Shown here piece after piece: positions 11,088-22,090 of a stretch of DNA of 64,000 bases; position 1 is the stretch's first letter, and each line of letters begins with the position of its first letter. Where the stretch lies: the NCBI GenBank assembly GCA_013146195.2, contig CM028379.1, positions 85,657,661-85,721,660 of the forward strand. Reading direction: 5' to 3'. The translations under genes were made by a program, and so were the position numbers. The DNA is from Codonopsis lanceolata (taxonomy: Eukaryota; Streptophyta; Magnoliopsida; Asterales; Campanulaceae). The notes under the pieces are model-generated. The model made no database searches. It saw only the letters and a list, made by a program, of their open reading frames with translations, and was not told the DNA's origin.

Positions 11088-11582
11088 ATGTCGATCATTC
11101 CAAGCTTCTTCAGAAACCGCTGGCGCCGTGGCAGCAGCAACTCCGATCAATCATCGATCGACGTTTGGGATCCATTCCGAGACTGCACGTTCTCCTCTTC
11201 GGCAGTCGCCGACTTCTTCCCCGAACGTTCTCTAGAGAACTCGGCGTTTGTCAATACGCGCATAGATTGGAAGGAGACGCCGGAGGCTCACGTGTTCAAG
11301 GTCGATCTTCCGGGGATTAAGAAAGAAGAAGTCAGGGTCGAAATCGAAGACGACATGATCTTACAAATTAGAGGAGAGAGAAATGTGGAGAAGGAAGATA
11401 AGAACGATAAATGGCATTGTGTGGAACGTAGCAGCGGACAGTTTATGAGGAGGTTCAGACTGCCGGAGAGTGCGAAATTGGATCAGGTGAAGGCGGCGAT
11501 GGAGAATGGAGTTCTGACTGTCACTGTTCCCAAAGAGGCGGTGGAAAAACCTGAGGTGAAATCCATTGAAATTTCTGGCTAG
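11088..11582 (+). CDS. Class I small heat-shock protein (HSP20 family)
   Basis: An intact 164-residue cytosolic class I sHSP and the usual length for the family. The N-terminus MSIIPSFF and DVWDPF (25-30) are class I signatures. The alpha-crystallin domain runs from about 55 to 148 with DWKETPEAHVFKVDLPG, KWHCVERSSGQF and the C-terminal GVLTV block (141-145). The IxI oligomerisation motif is IEI (160-162), followed by the terminal SG. These proteins form dodecameric ATP-independent chaperones that hold unfolding proteins during heat stress. The gene has no intron, as is normal for the class. The start was chosen because MSIIP matches the family; an ATG at 11069 lies in another frame. A heat-shock element and TATA box lie upstream, and AATAAA lies 79 bp after the stop. 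No key residue is missing and the gene looks functional. Confidence 0.97.
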   Translation: MSIIPSFFRNRWRRGSSNSDQSSIDVWDPFRDCTFSSSAVADFFPERSLENSAFVNTRIDWKETPEAHVFKVDLPGIKKEEVRVEIEDDMILQIRGERNVEKEDKNDKWHCVERSSGQFMRRFRLPESAKLDQVKAAMENGVLTVTVPKEAVEKPEVKSIEISG

Positions 11583-11660
11583 AATCTTAATCTTGTTGAT
11601 TGTGATTTGTGTCTACATGTATGATTGTCCAATACGAGGAGTGAATAGTATTTTGTGTGA

Positions 11661-11666
11661 AATAAA
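11661..11666 (+). terminator. Polyadenylation signal of the sHSP gene
   Basis: AATAAA 79 bp downstream of the stop codon. A second near-match (TAATAAAAT) lies at about 11741. Confidence 0.5.
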
Positions 11667-12492
11667 TTAAAACTGTAGTCATGGTAACAATGTCGAGGTG
11701 CAATGAGAATAATGTTCTTGTGCGGGACATTTGTCCCTTTTGTAATAAAATTGTTATAGACTGATGATGCTTATCTATTTTTATCATTTTGGGTAGAAAT
11801 AATGCTTTTTACATGAGAGCATGACGTTTTTACTTGAATCTGCGCTCTTCTCAAATGAATTTGGGAAGGGATCATTACGGGTTTTTGTCCTTATCATGGG
11901 CATCACTATTGTAAAGCAGCGTGGTTTCTGTTTTTGTCACATGAACAGTTTGAACTAGTCCGAACCGACATAATTGATATTCCCTCTATTCCGAGCAAAG
12001 TGTCCATTATTCTATTATGCGATCTTTCACTTAAAAGTTCGACTTTCAAACATGGACTGTTTACACGGAACAGAGTGAGTACTCCATTGCTCCTATATAT
12101 GTAATGTGTAAACAAGAGAATTTAAAAGAATTACGTTAATATTTTGGTATCTATATAAGATGAACACATGGTTAATTAAGAGAATTGTGTCTGTTTATCA
12201 TGACATATTTAATATGTTATGCAGCCATTAACACCTAAAATACCAGGAAAGAAATTGCCTCATCTTCGTTAAGACCTAAATCATGGACAACACCACCCAA
12301 GCTATATTAAAGAAATAATCCGATACATGTTTATGAAATTTAAATATAAAATCAAAAAAACAAAATGAGTTACACAAAAGTGCATTTCACGTTCTAATGG
12401 ATAGAATCAACCCGGGCAGGATTCAATATTCTATTAGCAGCAAAATAGATGGCAAGGCCATTAGATAGAGTCATTACCTATGTTAATGTTTT
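11667..12492. other. Intergenic DNA, nothing recognised
   Basis: No gene, repeat pair or element terminus was seen between the sHSP 3' end and the LINE at 12513. Confidence 0.5.
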
Positions 12493-12512
12493 AATGGATG
12501 GAGACAGCCCTG

Positions 12513-12862
12513 TCAAGATCAGTGAAGGAGTTCCTATTGTGTTGCCTTTTACAACTTGCATGAGGAGGTAATCTTTTTGGGAGGCAGTCCCTCTCGCAAT
12601 CTGGTGGATAATTTGGGTAGAGAGAAACAGTAGAGCCTTCGACAATGTTGAACGGACGATGGATCAACTAAAGGGACAGCTGATGCTTACTTTGAATCGT
12701 TGGTGGAATCAGGGGTATGAAGCATAAAGTATGCATCAGTCCTTTGGGGATTTAGTGAAGAGTTTCAGTATGTTGTAGATAGCGTTGTATAAGACTAGTG
12801 TACATGGTTGTGCCTTTGTTTTGGCGCTTTGATTTATATATATTTATTACTTATCAAAAAAA
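12513..12862 (+). mobile_element. 5'-truncated LINE (plant L1 type)
   Basis: A 350-bp insertion flanked by a perfect 20-bp duplication (12493-12512 and 12863-12882) beginning AATGGATGG. It encodes the C-terminal end of LINE ORF2 (AIWWIIWVERNSRAFDNVE, the region after the reverse-transcriptase zinc-binding domain), then a 3' UTR ending TTACTTATC plus poly(A). Truncated 5' end, poly(A) and a long TSD together show target-primed reverse transcription. Confidence 0.93.
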
Positions 12863-13037
12863 AATGGATGGAGACAGCCCTGATCAAAGGAAATATGTAG
12901 TGGTCTACCTCTTCTGAAGGTTAGTTAAACTGAAACAAAATGTAAAATTATCTATCCTCTTAGCTCAGAATCTTTGTTAGAAATCTAGAAACTCAAATGC
13001 ACTGTAGTGATTACAATGATAAGATGAACTGTAATGA

Positions 13038-13915
13038 TTACAATGATAAGATGAATGTCAAAAGGTCATTCAAGGCATTGTATGTAGTGCCGTCTTTTTG
13101 GGCACAGAGATAAATGCTTTCCTTCATAGCATTTGCTCTTTGCCTCATTACAACTCCTTCTTTATCCACCATGAGCAGTTTTATAGCTTTCTCAATTTCT
13201 CCTCTTTTTAAATTTTGCTCCAGGTGTATGCCTATCCTCCATTCATGGCTCACGTACCTTGCATTTACCTTTTGGTCTACAAAACAAGGCATGCATAACA
13301 ATGGAACACCTTCGCTAATGCTTTCTAAGGTTGAATTCCAACCGCAGTGGCTCCAAAAGCCTCCGATTGCAGCATGAGCTAACACCTCCACTTGTGGTGC
13401 CCATTTCACTATGTGACCTCTTTCTCCAATTGCTTCCTTAAAATCTTCAGGTAAGAGCTCAATCCATTCTGAGTTGCGAACTGAGCCAGGTCTTATCACC
13501 CATAAGAATGGTTGAGAACTGTTTGCAAGCCCCCAGGCCATCTCAGCTAGCTCTGAATTGTCTATACTTGCTAAGCTGCCTAAACTTACATAAATAACTG
13601 AGAGAGGAGCTTGCTTGTCGAGCCATGTGATGCAACTGGTCTCCTCTTCAAGCAAGCTACTTGACGAATTAGTTGGAACCAATTTATGCAAAGGGCCTAT
13701 CGCGAATATCGGGATTTGGTAAACTTGCTGAAGTAGTGACAGTGATGAATGCTCAAGGAAGTTACTGGTGTTCCAGATAAAAGCCGAAGAACTTCCTGTA
13801 TTTTTACCCTTTGCAATCATTGGTATTATATCTTCTAATTTTCCAATTTCAGAAAGTGACAAGTCCTTGAACCTGAGGGGATGAAGTCCTGGTACTTGGT
13901 CTTCTAACATAGAAT
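13038..13915 (-). CDS. UDP-glycosyltransferase (UGT76-like), exon 2
   Basis: C-terminal exon of a family-1 UGT that transfers glucose from UDP-glucose to small acceptors in the cytosol. Joined to exon 1 it gives an uninterrupted 453-residue protein, a normal UGT length. The PSPG sugar-donor box spans about residues 333-376 (WAPQVEVLAHAAIGGFW, then HCGWNS, then PCFVDQ); the final DQ pair fits UDP-glucose. The acceptor splice site is CACCACAG/AT: the G ending exon 1 plus AT makes the Asp codon at residue 162, in the expected HPLRFKDL context. The frame also runs open into the intron (to 14003), but that part is not UGT-like. UGT76 members glycosylate hormones, terpenoids and defence compounds; the substrate cannot be read from sequence. 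Confidence 0.95.
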
Positions 13916-14131
13916 CTGTGGTGCAGAAGCTGACTATTGTAGCAGAGCAATATCTAATTATTGTGTAACGGCAACTGACAAAACCACCCACGGGCCACTC
14001 CACTTAAGTCGAGCTCCAGTTTTGCACACTGCACCCTTTTTAAAAAAAAATTGTTTTACTATTCTTCTTACATTGCGCTTACAATATGTTAGACCTTCAT
14101 CCCCGCAAATCCTAACACCAATTTAAATGTT

Positions 14132-15530
14132 GGGTTAACTTCACCATTGATCCCTGTATTTAAGACCTTTCTAGCAACCATCCGTCAATTCAAAAAGTGC
14201 GCATTTGGGTCCAAAGAGCCTATTCTTGCACGCCAAAGGTCCCTCCGTTGGATGCCGTTAAAAAAACGATTATTTCTCTTCATCTTCAACCTCAATCTCT
14301 GTATATCCCCTCCCCCACTTCCATCACCGCCACTTTCTTAAAAAAAAAAAAAACCTCTCTTCCCATGTATTATTATAATTCCCCCACCCCACTTTCTTCA
14401 TAGAGATGATTTCTAAGACAAACTCAGATGATTTCTAAGATTTCTAAGTAATTTTGTGGAATTGGTTGTTTGATTCAAACGAAAAACACCCTTGAAGGGC
14501 ATGATGGGTTAATGAGGTTTTGGGATCCCCTCCTGAAACTAATGGATTCTCACCTTCTGGTAGTACTTTCGTGCTTTAATATTTGAGTCCCCCATTATGA
14601 TACAAAAAAGGTAAACTATCATCAATGTGAGATAGCAGCTTTCACTTGCTTGATCGGGGAAGGAAAAGTTCCAGGGGAATGAAAAAGCTTGAATGATTTC
14701 CTTCTTTTGTCAGCAACTAGCTATAGCAATAGTGCAAAGGAATGGATTAGGGCCTCCGGCAGGGTAGTTTCCCTGACGGTGAAAGTACCTGTGCCACCAG
14801 TTGGTCAATGGGTGCCTGTGTTAACGAAGTTCAAGTATGAGAAAAAGCCTGCTGGATAAGCTTTTTCTCCGGCTCTGGCTCTTCCAATCGGGGTCAACTA
14901 ATCATTCTTGGCAAGGAATGACAAAACCTATACTAGGAAGGAAGAACCCTACATTCAGTCCCCCTTGGATAGTGGTTCTTGACTCTTGAGGACAACCAAC
15001 GGACAGGGCTTATGCCAAGCATTCAAGTCTGGATCATCGGACTTTCATAGATTCGAATGCTGCCTACAACTTTCACTCATCCATACCGGCGAAGGGCCAG
15101 AAAACTCCGACATTCAAAGTCTCTATCTCAGCGAGTCTGGTAAAATAAGACCAACCTCGACATTCAAAGTCCCCCTTTTACCATTAGCAAGAACTTGGCG
15201 GAGATGGTGAGAATGTAGTCACCCATTTCAAATTCAAAGCCCCCCTTTTAAGAAAGTGGCAGTGATGGAAGTGGGGGAGGGGATGGGATATACAATGATT
15301 GAGGTTGAAGATGAAGAGAAGTAATCTCCTATAAATTGACTTTTTTGCCTTAGAAAAAAAACCCACGTGCATCGCGTATAGGCAGTTAACGAATCATTTT
15401 TAATGACATCTAACGGAGGGACCTTTGGCGTTCAAGAATGGGCTACTTTGGACCCAAATGTGCACTTTTTGAATCGAGAGACGGTTGCTAGAAAGATCTT
15501 AAGTACAAGGACCAATGGTGAAGTTAACCC
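14132..15530. mobile_element. Non-autonomous Mutator-like element (MULE)
   Basis: 1399 bp, starting GGGTTAACTTCACCATTG and ending in its inverse, flanked by perfect 9-bp duplications TTAAATGTT (14123-14131, 15531-15539). Terminal inverted repeats extend for about 140 bp and then, after an extra stretch on the right arm, match again to about 14345 and 15240. A 9-bp TSD with long TIRs is diagnostic of MULEs. The inner part (about 14640-15190) is richer in GC, contains no transposase and has no open frame I can name. Its style resembles plant mitochondrial non-coding DNA, so it may be captured sequence. Confidence 0.9.
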
Positions 15531-15571
15531 TTAAATGTTTAACAGAAATTTGATGTGAATTGTTTTTTCTA

Positions 15572-16782
15572 GGGCTAAATGCACCATTAGTCCCTGAACT
15601 TTTGGTCCTTCACATGGCAGGTCCCTGATCTTCAAAGTGTATCACCACTAAATACTCCATTTTCATCCGCTGGTGGTCCCTAGCCCTAACTCCGTTAATA
15701 AATTACCATTATGTGATCATGTGTTATCCACGTGCACCAAAAAGAGGGTAATTTGATAATTTCTAAACTTAAAGGACGATTCTGAAAGTTTGAAAAGTAT
15801 AAGGCCTCATCTTGAAATGTTACCCTTCTTTTTCACCCAACCCATGGCTCTTCTCCATTTCTTATCTTTTCCTTATTTTTCACCTCGTCGCTGACTTTCA
15901 GGTCCCGGCCCCTTCCACGCTTTCATCACGAAGGTGTCGTTAACCGAAATGTAGGCTATTATGTCGAATCCCGGGAGGTGTTTCTAGGAGTAGATGGGTG
16001 TGAAGGCGTCGGGGACGGCGAATAGGATGGCTTTCTTGGATTTGGTGAGGTCAAACACGTTGGTGGTTTGGAGGGAATCGAAGTTGGAGAATGTGGATTT
16101 GGGGAGCTTGTCGCCAATTGAGAGGGTGGCATATATTTTGTGGGTAGTGGAGAATTTGGTGGCAGGGTTAGGTGGTGAGGTCAGAGGCGCGGTGGAGAGA
16201 GAAAGCGGAGGATGTGGTGGTGGTGGAGCGGAGATGGGAGAAGGTTGTAGATGGGAGGAGGGTGGTGGTGGAGATAGAGAGGGATTTGGGGGTTGACATC
16301 AGGCTCGTAAGGGCAAATGATGCTGTTGTCGCTGCCATTTTAAGAGAGAGAATGAACAACTTCGATTTTAGAGAGAGAAAGAGCAACTTCGATGAGTGTG
16401 TCTGTGAGTGTGTTTGAGGGATGAGGTGAAAAATTTGTCAATGGCTCTGCACTTGGCCATAAGACGGGAGTGATGATGGGTGAAAAATGATGAGAGGAGG
16501 AGAAATGGAAGAAAGCCTGGGATGGGGAAGAAGAAGGGTAAATTTTCAACATGAGCCCTTATACTTTTCAAACTTTCAGGATCGTCCTTTAAATTTATAA
16601 GTTATCAAATTACCCTCTTTTTGGTGCACGTGGATTGTACATGATCACATAACGGTAATTTATTAACGGAGTTAGGGCTAGGGACCACTAACGGACAAAA
16701 ATTAAGTACTTAGGTTAGTGGTGATACACTTTGAAGACCTATGTGAAGGGCCCAAGTTCAGGACTAATGGTGCATTTAGCCT
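15572..16782. mobile_element. Pack-MULE carrying a peroxiredoxin fragment
   Basis: 1211 bp, starting GGGCTAAATGCACCATTAG and ending in its inverse, flanked by TTTTTTCTA (15563-15571, 16783-16791). The terminal inverted repeats are about 230 bp long. There is no transposase. The centre holds a minus-strand copy of the 5' coding part of a plastid peroxiredoxin gene. Confidence 0.9.
15873..16338 (-). pseudogene. Captured peroxiredoxin IIE fragment
   Basis: Starts MAATTASFALTSL, a Ser/Thr-rich plastid transit peptide, then after a frameshift near 16170 continues IYATLSIGDKLPKSTFSNF, KKAILFAVPDAF, KHLPGF and ISVNDTFVMKAW. This is the order and spacing of type II peroxiredoxin E, thiol peroxidases of the plastid stroma. 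About 12 residues are missing between KHLPGF and the next block, and everything after MKAW is absent. The peroxidatic-Cys motif (family PGAFTPTCSQ) reads PDAFTPIYS then TAG. The second conserved Cys (ACISVND) reads AYISVND. All these changes fit C:G to T:A transitions. It cannot encode an active enzyme, though a transcript could have regulatory effects on the parent gene (inference). Confidence 0.85.
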
Positions 16783-17531
16783 TTTTTTCTATCAGTTGCT
16801 CACCTAATATTTAATACTTCTCCCGTTTTGAGCAAAGAGTCCACTTTCATTTCATTACTAATAAACTACTAAAAGTGTCTTTAAAAAAAAAATGAGAATT
16901 CTTTGCACGGAATAGATGAAGTAAATAAAAAGAAATACTTTTAAAAGGATACAATAAAAAATCAATTTAAATATCCAAAACTTTATTTCTTTTTCCCTCT
17001 TTTCCTTTATTCACAGAGGACTAACCATCTCCTCCCAGCCATGGTTGCACCTTTTCCTTCCAGTTGTAGTTATGGCAGCCCACCCCCAACGTTCACCAAA
17101 AAATGTGCTTCAAAATTTCATTACAGATCCACTTTTTCATGAAGGAGTTTTAAATGAAGAAAGATGGAAAAAATCTTCCCCGAAGAAAAAATGAAAGAGA
17201 AAAAGTCATTCTTGATTATTTTTTAAATTGTCATAAAAAGTAATTTTAGAGAACCTATGATTTTTACAAATTTTTTTCTAAAACTGCCACACCAGATTTC
17301 CGTTATATATATATAACCAGTGCTTGGGTGGGTTGGGGTGTACGTGTCTTGCGAATTGTAAGAAGATTGGTAAAACAATTAAAATAAAAAGTACACTGAA
17401 GCTTGACTAGAAGACAGTGGATCACTGTGTTTTGTTACTTGCTTTTGTATAACTGATAAAAAGTAAATTTACTGTGAAAGGCTTGAATATTATCCAAAAT
17501 AAAAAGAGAACTAGCTTTGAGTAGCATATAC

Positions 17532-18015
17532 CTTGTAAGGGGATGTATCCTTCTGCACAGAGACGAGGAATATCAACATAGGCTCGTGTAGAAGAAGCAC
17601 TAGCAGGATGTAAAATAATGCTTGGAAGCTTCATATGTTTTGCCACAACTTCTGAAATGTTCATGAGGGTATCATAGATGATGCATACCACTTTGTCACG
17701 TGGCTCATGTTGTTCTATCAATTGAGTCAAGCACTTCTTAAGTGGTTCTTCACAGTGGGTGTTAATAGTTCTTAGAAATTCTAATTGATTTTCTGGGGAT
17801 GTATCATGATCAATCAGGTTTTGCAGGATGGGTTGAAAAATGAAATCAGGGTAATTAGAAGGATTGGGGGCATTGAACATGGTGTGCATGACTACAATGG
17901 AGAAACCCTTCGAGTGAAGGATGGTGCCTAACTCAAGCATTGGAGTTAGGTGTCCTTGTAATGGACATGGGACTAGCACAACTTGAAGATGTCTATCCAT
18001 CTCTTGTTTCCTCAT
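17532..18015 (-). CDS. UDP-glycosyltransferase (UGT76-like), exon 1
   Basis: N-terminal acceptor-binding half, 161 codons plus one base. It carries the family start VVLVPCPLQGHLTPMLELG with the catalytic His in GH (residue 22) and GTILHSKGFSI, and the activating Asp in VVCIIYDTLM (residue 115). HPASASSTRAYVDIPRLC leads to the exon end at LQ. The donor is CAAG/GTATATG (phase 1). Start taken as the ATG at 18015; the next in-frame ATG (18000, MDRHLQ) is equally plausible because UGT76 N-termini vary. Beyond 17531 the frame runs on into the intron for 36 codons without UGT similarity. Both halves of the active site are intact, so the gene looks functional. Confidence 0.95.
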
Positions 18016-18069
18016 TTCCTATTCACGCACAAGTCTGACACTCTTTGTTGAAAATATGTTGTTTTGGAA

Positions 18070-18076
18070 CTTATAT
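18070..18076 (-). promoter_or_regulatory. Possible TATA box of the UGT gene
   Basis: The minus strand reads ATATAAG about 55 bp upstream of the first ATG, which would give a leader of some 25 nt. Weak evidence from one short motif. Confidence 0.3.
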
Positions 18077-18910
18077 TTTTCTCGTATAGGATCATGTGGA
18101 GTGTAATGTTCCACGATTGAACTGTTAAGGTGGCAAATGTGTGGTGGTATGAGAACCCTCGTGAAATGTGAATTCCACTTTGTCCTTTCCCTGCTGGACT
18201 GATCTCTAATTTGTTCTTATGTGTTGATTATTATTTTGTTGTGTTATTCTTTGGCACGATAATTACAGCCCAAAACTCGTTAACTCATTCAATTCGACTT
18301 GAAAATTATCCGACCACACATTATCCGTTTTTGCAAGATGATTGGTCGAATTACTTGTTAATTCCCGCTTTTTTTATTGCAAAGTAAACCTTGTATAATT
18401 ATTATTTTTGCAAAAAACTTAAAAAGGCTATTATACTTATTTCATGTTAAAAAAATTCATCTCATTCTCTAACTAACAATCCATTTCATTAATTATATTT
18501 TTTATTTCACGATGAACAATCAATTTGGTGTCTTTTTTCTTTATAATTTCTATACTCTATCGTTCAAATTTGTGTCCCCTTAATTTGAATTCGTCGATCC
18601 ATCGACCGCCATCTGCATTAAGAAAAAAGAATTGGTCCACTATATAAGATTATTTACAATATTGGTTAATACGTAGCTTTTTTTAATGTCCACGTATATG
18701 TGCCCATAATTAAAGTAGAAAATTAAAAATAAAAATAGGTGGAGGTTCAATTTGGTGAAAATCAATGTTCTAAAAAGAAAGGTCGGGGTTTTTTTTGCAA
18801 TTATCTCGTTGATTATTATTTTGTTGTGTTATTCTTAGGCATGACAATTAAAAAACCCGTTTAATCGAAAAAACCCGACCCGTGACGATAATTTTGGGTT
18901 GAACTGAGGA
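18077..18910. other. UGT upstream and intergenic DNA
   Basis: No gene seen. A block of about 45 bp (TTGATTATTATTTTGTTGTG and following bases) occurs twice, near 18222 and 18810, with a few differences, suggesting an old local duplication. Confidence 0.5.
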
Positions 18911-19767
18911 TGTTAAATATGTTTTTTTGGCGGAAAATAGATGCCAAGAAATCCTTGCTTTTCCTGGCATTTCTGATATGCCCGACCCAAACCGGTCACG
19001 AGCAAGGCACGAGCTATCATCACGTGCCGATCACGAACACAATGCATATGGGGCCCACATGCCTAGCGAGCAAGGTAATGGAAGCATCAAGCAGCGAGCA
19101 GTGTAACTCTCATCCAAACCTGGCTAGGCATAGGCCTTGCCTGTCCGACCAGGGGCTATACCCGGACACCACATTCATACCTAGCAAAGGAACCAGATTC
19201 ATCCCGTTCAAACCTGGTCGAGCATTAGCTCTGCCTGCCCGACCAGGGGCCGTCCCTTGGACCTACAACGAGTTCAGAAACAATGCACATGGAATAGCCG
19301 GGCAGAGCCCTGCTCGACCGGGTACATATCAAGTGGGAAGCACCGGAGGCTTGCTCTCCAAGACAAGTCAAAAGGTTTCCATGTTTAAGCAGGACACTTA
19401 CCTTATCTGCTCCTACATCTACGCGGTCAGTCGCCTATCATGCCTAAAATCAAGAGATTCTCTCCTTCATTGATTTGGTAACTATAGAAACTGAATCCTA
19501 GACGGATTCAACCACATTTGGGGCATATAAATACCTCTCCATAATCATTAACATGGTACACACACTTTTTTGAGCCTGGGCACTCTGTCAATTTGCTTTT
19601 AGACTTATACACGAGACTTACTCTCACGCCGGAGGGGTTTCGTGAGGCCCTGCCTTGCACTTCCACTCAGGTTTTCTTGTGTTCTTGACAGACTCAAGGG
19701 AGGTAACTCAAAGCCCAGATATCCAACCCAACTCAAGGACGGCCTAAGCTGTGATTTTGCCACATCA
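18911..19767 (+). repeat. Putative 5' LTR of the decayed gypsy element
   Basis: Starts TGTTAAATATG and ends GCCACATCA directly before the primer site. TATAAATA lies at 19526-19533, a plausible LTR promoter. With no second copy in the window, the left edge is inferred only from the TG start and family resemblance. Confidence 0.6.
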
Positions 19768-19768
19768 G

Positions 19769-19790
19769 TTTGGTTCCATTGCCGGGAAAT
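19769..19790 (+). other. Primer-binding site region
   Basis: TTTGGTTCCATTGCCGGGAA follows the LTR end and resembles the decayed TGGCGCCGTTGCCGGGGA primer site of Athila/Tat-type elements. Confidence 0.55.
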
Positions 19791-20663
19791 CGAAATTTCA
19801 ACACTTCTCTCTAGCCTTTCCGGTAAAAATTCTCAGCTTTCTCCTTGTTAATGGTTGGAAAAGGTAGCAAGTATCATGCCACCACCAGTAACCATCAGGT
19901 TGGCACCAAGGATCTGCCACCAAAAGCACCCCAAGGGGTGCAAACGAGAAATCAGAAAGTGGCTGTCTGGCACGCGGCACATGGCAATGACGTGCCATAC
20001 GTGGAAGAACAGCCGTCCCAGCACACCAGCCAGAGCCATGTAAGCCAGCGTGGCGCTAGGCATGTCATCAATGAAAAGCGCGATGCCCACGCTGTAGATC
20101 TCTGAACACAGTTGAATCGTCAAAGGGAGAATGGTCAGGACAGCCACATGAGTCTATCCGGGCAAAACCCCGACCAACAAGCCGCCGCTTCCGCAAATTC
20201 AAAGTGTATACTACAACAAAATGTATGCACTTAACCAGCAGCTGCTCGCCTTGGGCCATGCCCCGGTGCCAGTTGCAGATTTGGTGTTGCCCGCTCTCAA
20301 CAACCCGACACCTGTTGGCGACGGCCATGCCTCCCAACATTTGCCCGCTCCGAACAAACGTATCCCCTCCATCATTCACGTACCATCTGAAAGGGTGGAG
20401 GCGGTAAAACAAGCAGATGACTAGGTTGAGAGTAGATATAGCCGTCAGAATCTCTCCCACAGGCACCACCATCGCCCGGAATACCGTGCTCGGGATGAGA
20501 GTAATGGCCGTCGTAGGGCCCGTGAGTGCGCAGAGGCAGATGCGCAACGATCAAACATAGAACTCGCGTCGCGCAGGAGGCCGGATCCTCTTATGAGCCC
20601 ACCTTTTCCCTCGTGTGCGTGGCGACCAATCGGACCCCGCCCACTCTTCTAGACTCACAATAG

Positions 20664-21170
20664 ATGTGGAAAGACTGGCTGTCCGAGAGAATGGAGGCCA
20701 TGAAAAGAGATATGACCAAGCAAATGGCTAATCTAGCCGTGGCCAAGCCTGGCTATGGAGCCACCAAGCCGCTAGAGGGCAGACCGTTTACTCCTGAGAT
20801 CGAGAATGCCCACCCGCGCCAGGGGTCATTTTCCCATAGTTCGACAAGTATTTCGGGAAGACGCGGGCAAGCGATTGGCTTCGATCATTCGAGGCACAGA
20901 TTCGGATGGTTATAGATGTTGAGGCCTTGAAGATGCGGGCCTTCGAAGGAGCTCTCCAGGGAAAGGCACAAGCCTGGTTGGACAGAGTTCCCCGGGGATC
21001 GATTGATAGCTTGACAACACTCGGGGAAAAGTTCTTGGAAGAATTTGGTACGGGCCCAACTCCTAAGAATCGCTTCGACCTTGCCAAGATTAAGCAAGGT
21101 GACAATGAATCATACAACGTTTACCAAGAGATTCGAGGAGATGCTTTGATCGTGACCGCGACCAAATGAC
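20664..21170 (+). pseudogene. gag remnant of the gypsy element
   Basis: The first frame has KDWLSERMEAMKRDMTKQMA and EGRPFTPEIENA. A frameshift leads to MRAFEGALQGKAQAWLDRVP, GSIDSLTTLGEKFLEEF and IKQGDNESYNVYQEI. This matches the retrotransposon-gag domain of plant Ty3/gypsy elements, a nucleocapsid precursor. At least two frameshifts break it. Confidence 0.75.
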
Positions 21171-21924
21171 TCGAGATTACTTTTTGCTACCTCAACAACA
21201 CGAGGGCGGCCAATCAAGACAATGCTAGCAATGAACCCTGGCTTCCAAGGCGAAGCTCAAGCTAGCAAATTCACATCTCTTCGGCTTTCGACGAGAGTGT
21301 CAAGGCTGATAAAGCCAAAAATAAGGACAAGGCTCAAGGTAGCTCGGCCACGCCAGCTGACCAGAGCCCGGAGGGCAACCACCGGTCGAACAGAGACAGG
21401 AAGAGAACATCCACCCCAGCAAAGATTCGGAGGCTGGCCACCCCTTTAACACTACGCGGGAAGATCACAGCCAGTAGGGACGGCCACTCGCCCTTACCCA
21501 CTCCGATCCCGAAGCCGCCACACACCGAGACAACACAAAGTATTGTGATTACCACCATGGTAATGGCCACACCAATCGAAGAATGCATTGTATTGAAGCG
21601 GAAATTTAGAAGCCGATCAACGCGGCAAGCCGGACCGCCTGCAGGATCGAGCGCTGAAATAACGCCAACAACGACTCAAGGAAGACCCCAAGAGGAGGAG
21701 GTGACCGTGCCCCTCGATTCGGTGGGTGATAAATATGATTCAGAGGAATTCCCATCCAAAGACACGCCTCTGGAAGTACATCTATTCCTTGTCTAAAGTC
21801 AGTCAACACACCAAATATACGGGCAGTGTGAGCGAGCATCTGCTTTTACCCGCAGCTTGAGCCGGCAAGCACCCCTCGGCATCCGAGCAACCGCTGGTTA
21901 TCTCCTGTCTGATGAACAACTAGC

Positions 21925-22090
21925 AAGTTCACAGGGTTCTACTCGACACTGGGGCATGTAGAGACATCATAAACTACTCCTGTTTCAAGGGACTGGAACT
22001 GCCAAATGCCCACCTCAAGCCGTATGGGAAAGTTGTAGGGGGTTCACCAATCACCGTAAGTGTTGCGGTACCATCGATGAGGTATTCACG
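21925..22090 (+). pseudogene. Protease remnant of the gypsy element
   Basis: The segment around 21936 encodes VLLDTGACRDIINYSCFKGL, with the D-T-G triad of retroviral-type aspartic proteases, then LPNAHLKPYGKVVGGSP. The frame is not maintained on either side. Confidence 0.6.

Larger units (their letters stand above)
13916..17531 (-). other. Intron of the UGT gene, enlarged by two MULEs
   Basis: A 3616-bp phase-1 intron with donor CAAG/GTATATG and acceptor CCACAG/AT. UGT introns at this position are usually far shorter. Two Mutator-like elements (14132-15530 and 15572-16782), each with a 9-bp duplication, make up 2.6 kb. The remainder (13916-14122, 16792-17531) is AT-rich with nothing recognised. 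Confidence 0.9.

Noticed and set aside
11069..11320. 83-codon plus frame starting before the sHSP
   Set aside because: Out-of-frame shadow of the heat-shock protein gene, with no family similarity.
14986..15210. 74-codon plus frame in the first MULE as a captured gene
   Set aside because: No family similarity and no conserved motif; kept only as possible organelle-like DNA.
16168..16386. Ser/Thr-rich minus frame as an independent protein
   Set aside because: It is the transit-peptide part of the captured peroxiredoxin fragment plus upstream read-through.
20068..20547. 159-codon minus frame
   Set aside because: Opposite strand of the decayed gypsy leader/gag region; no recognisable domain, and the plus strand carries the element.
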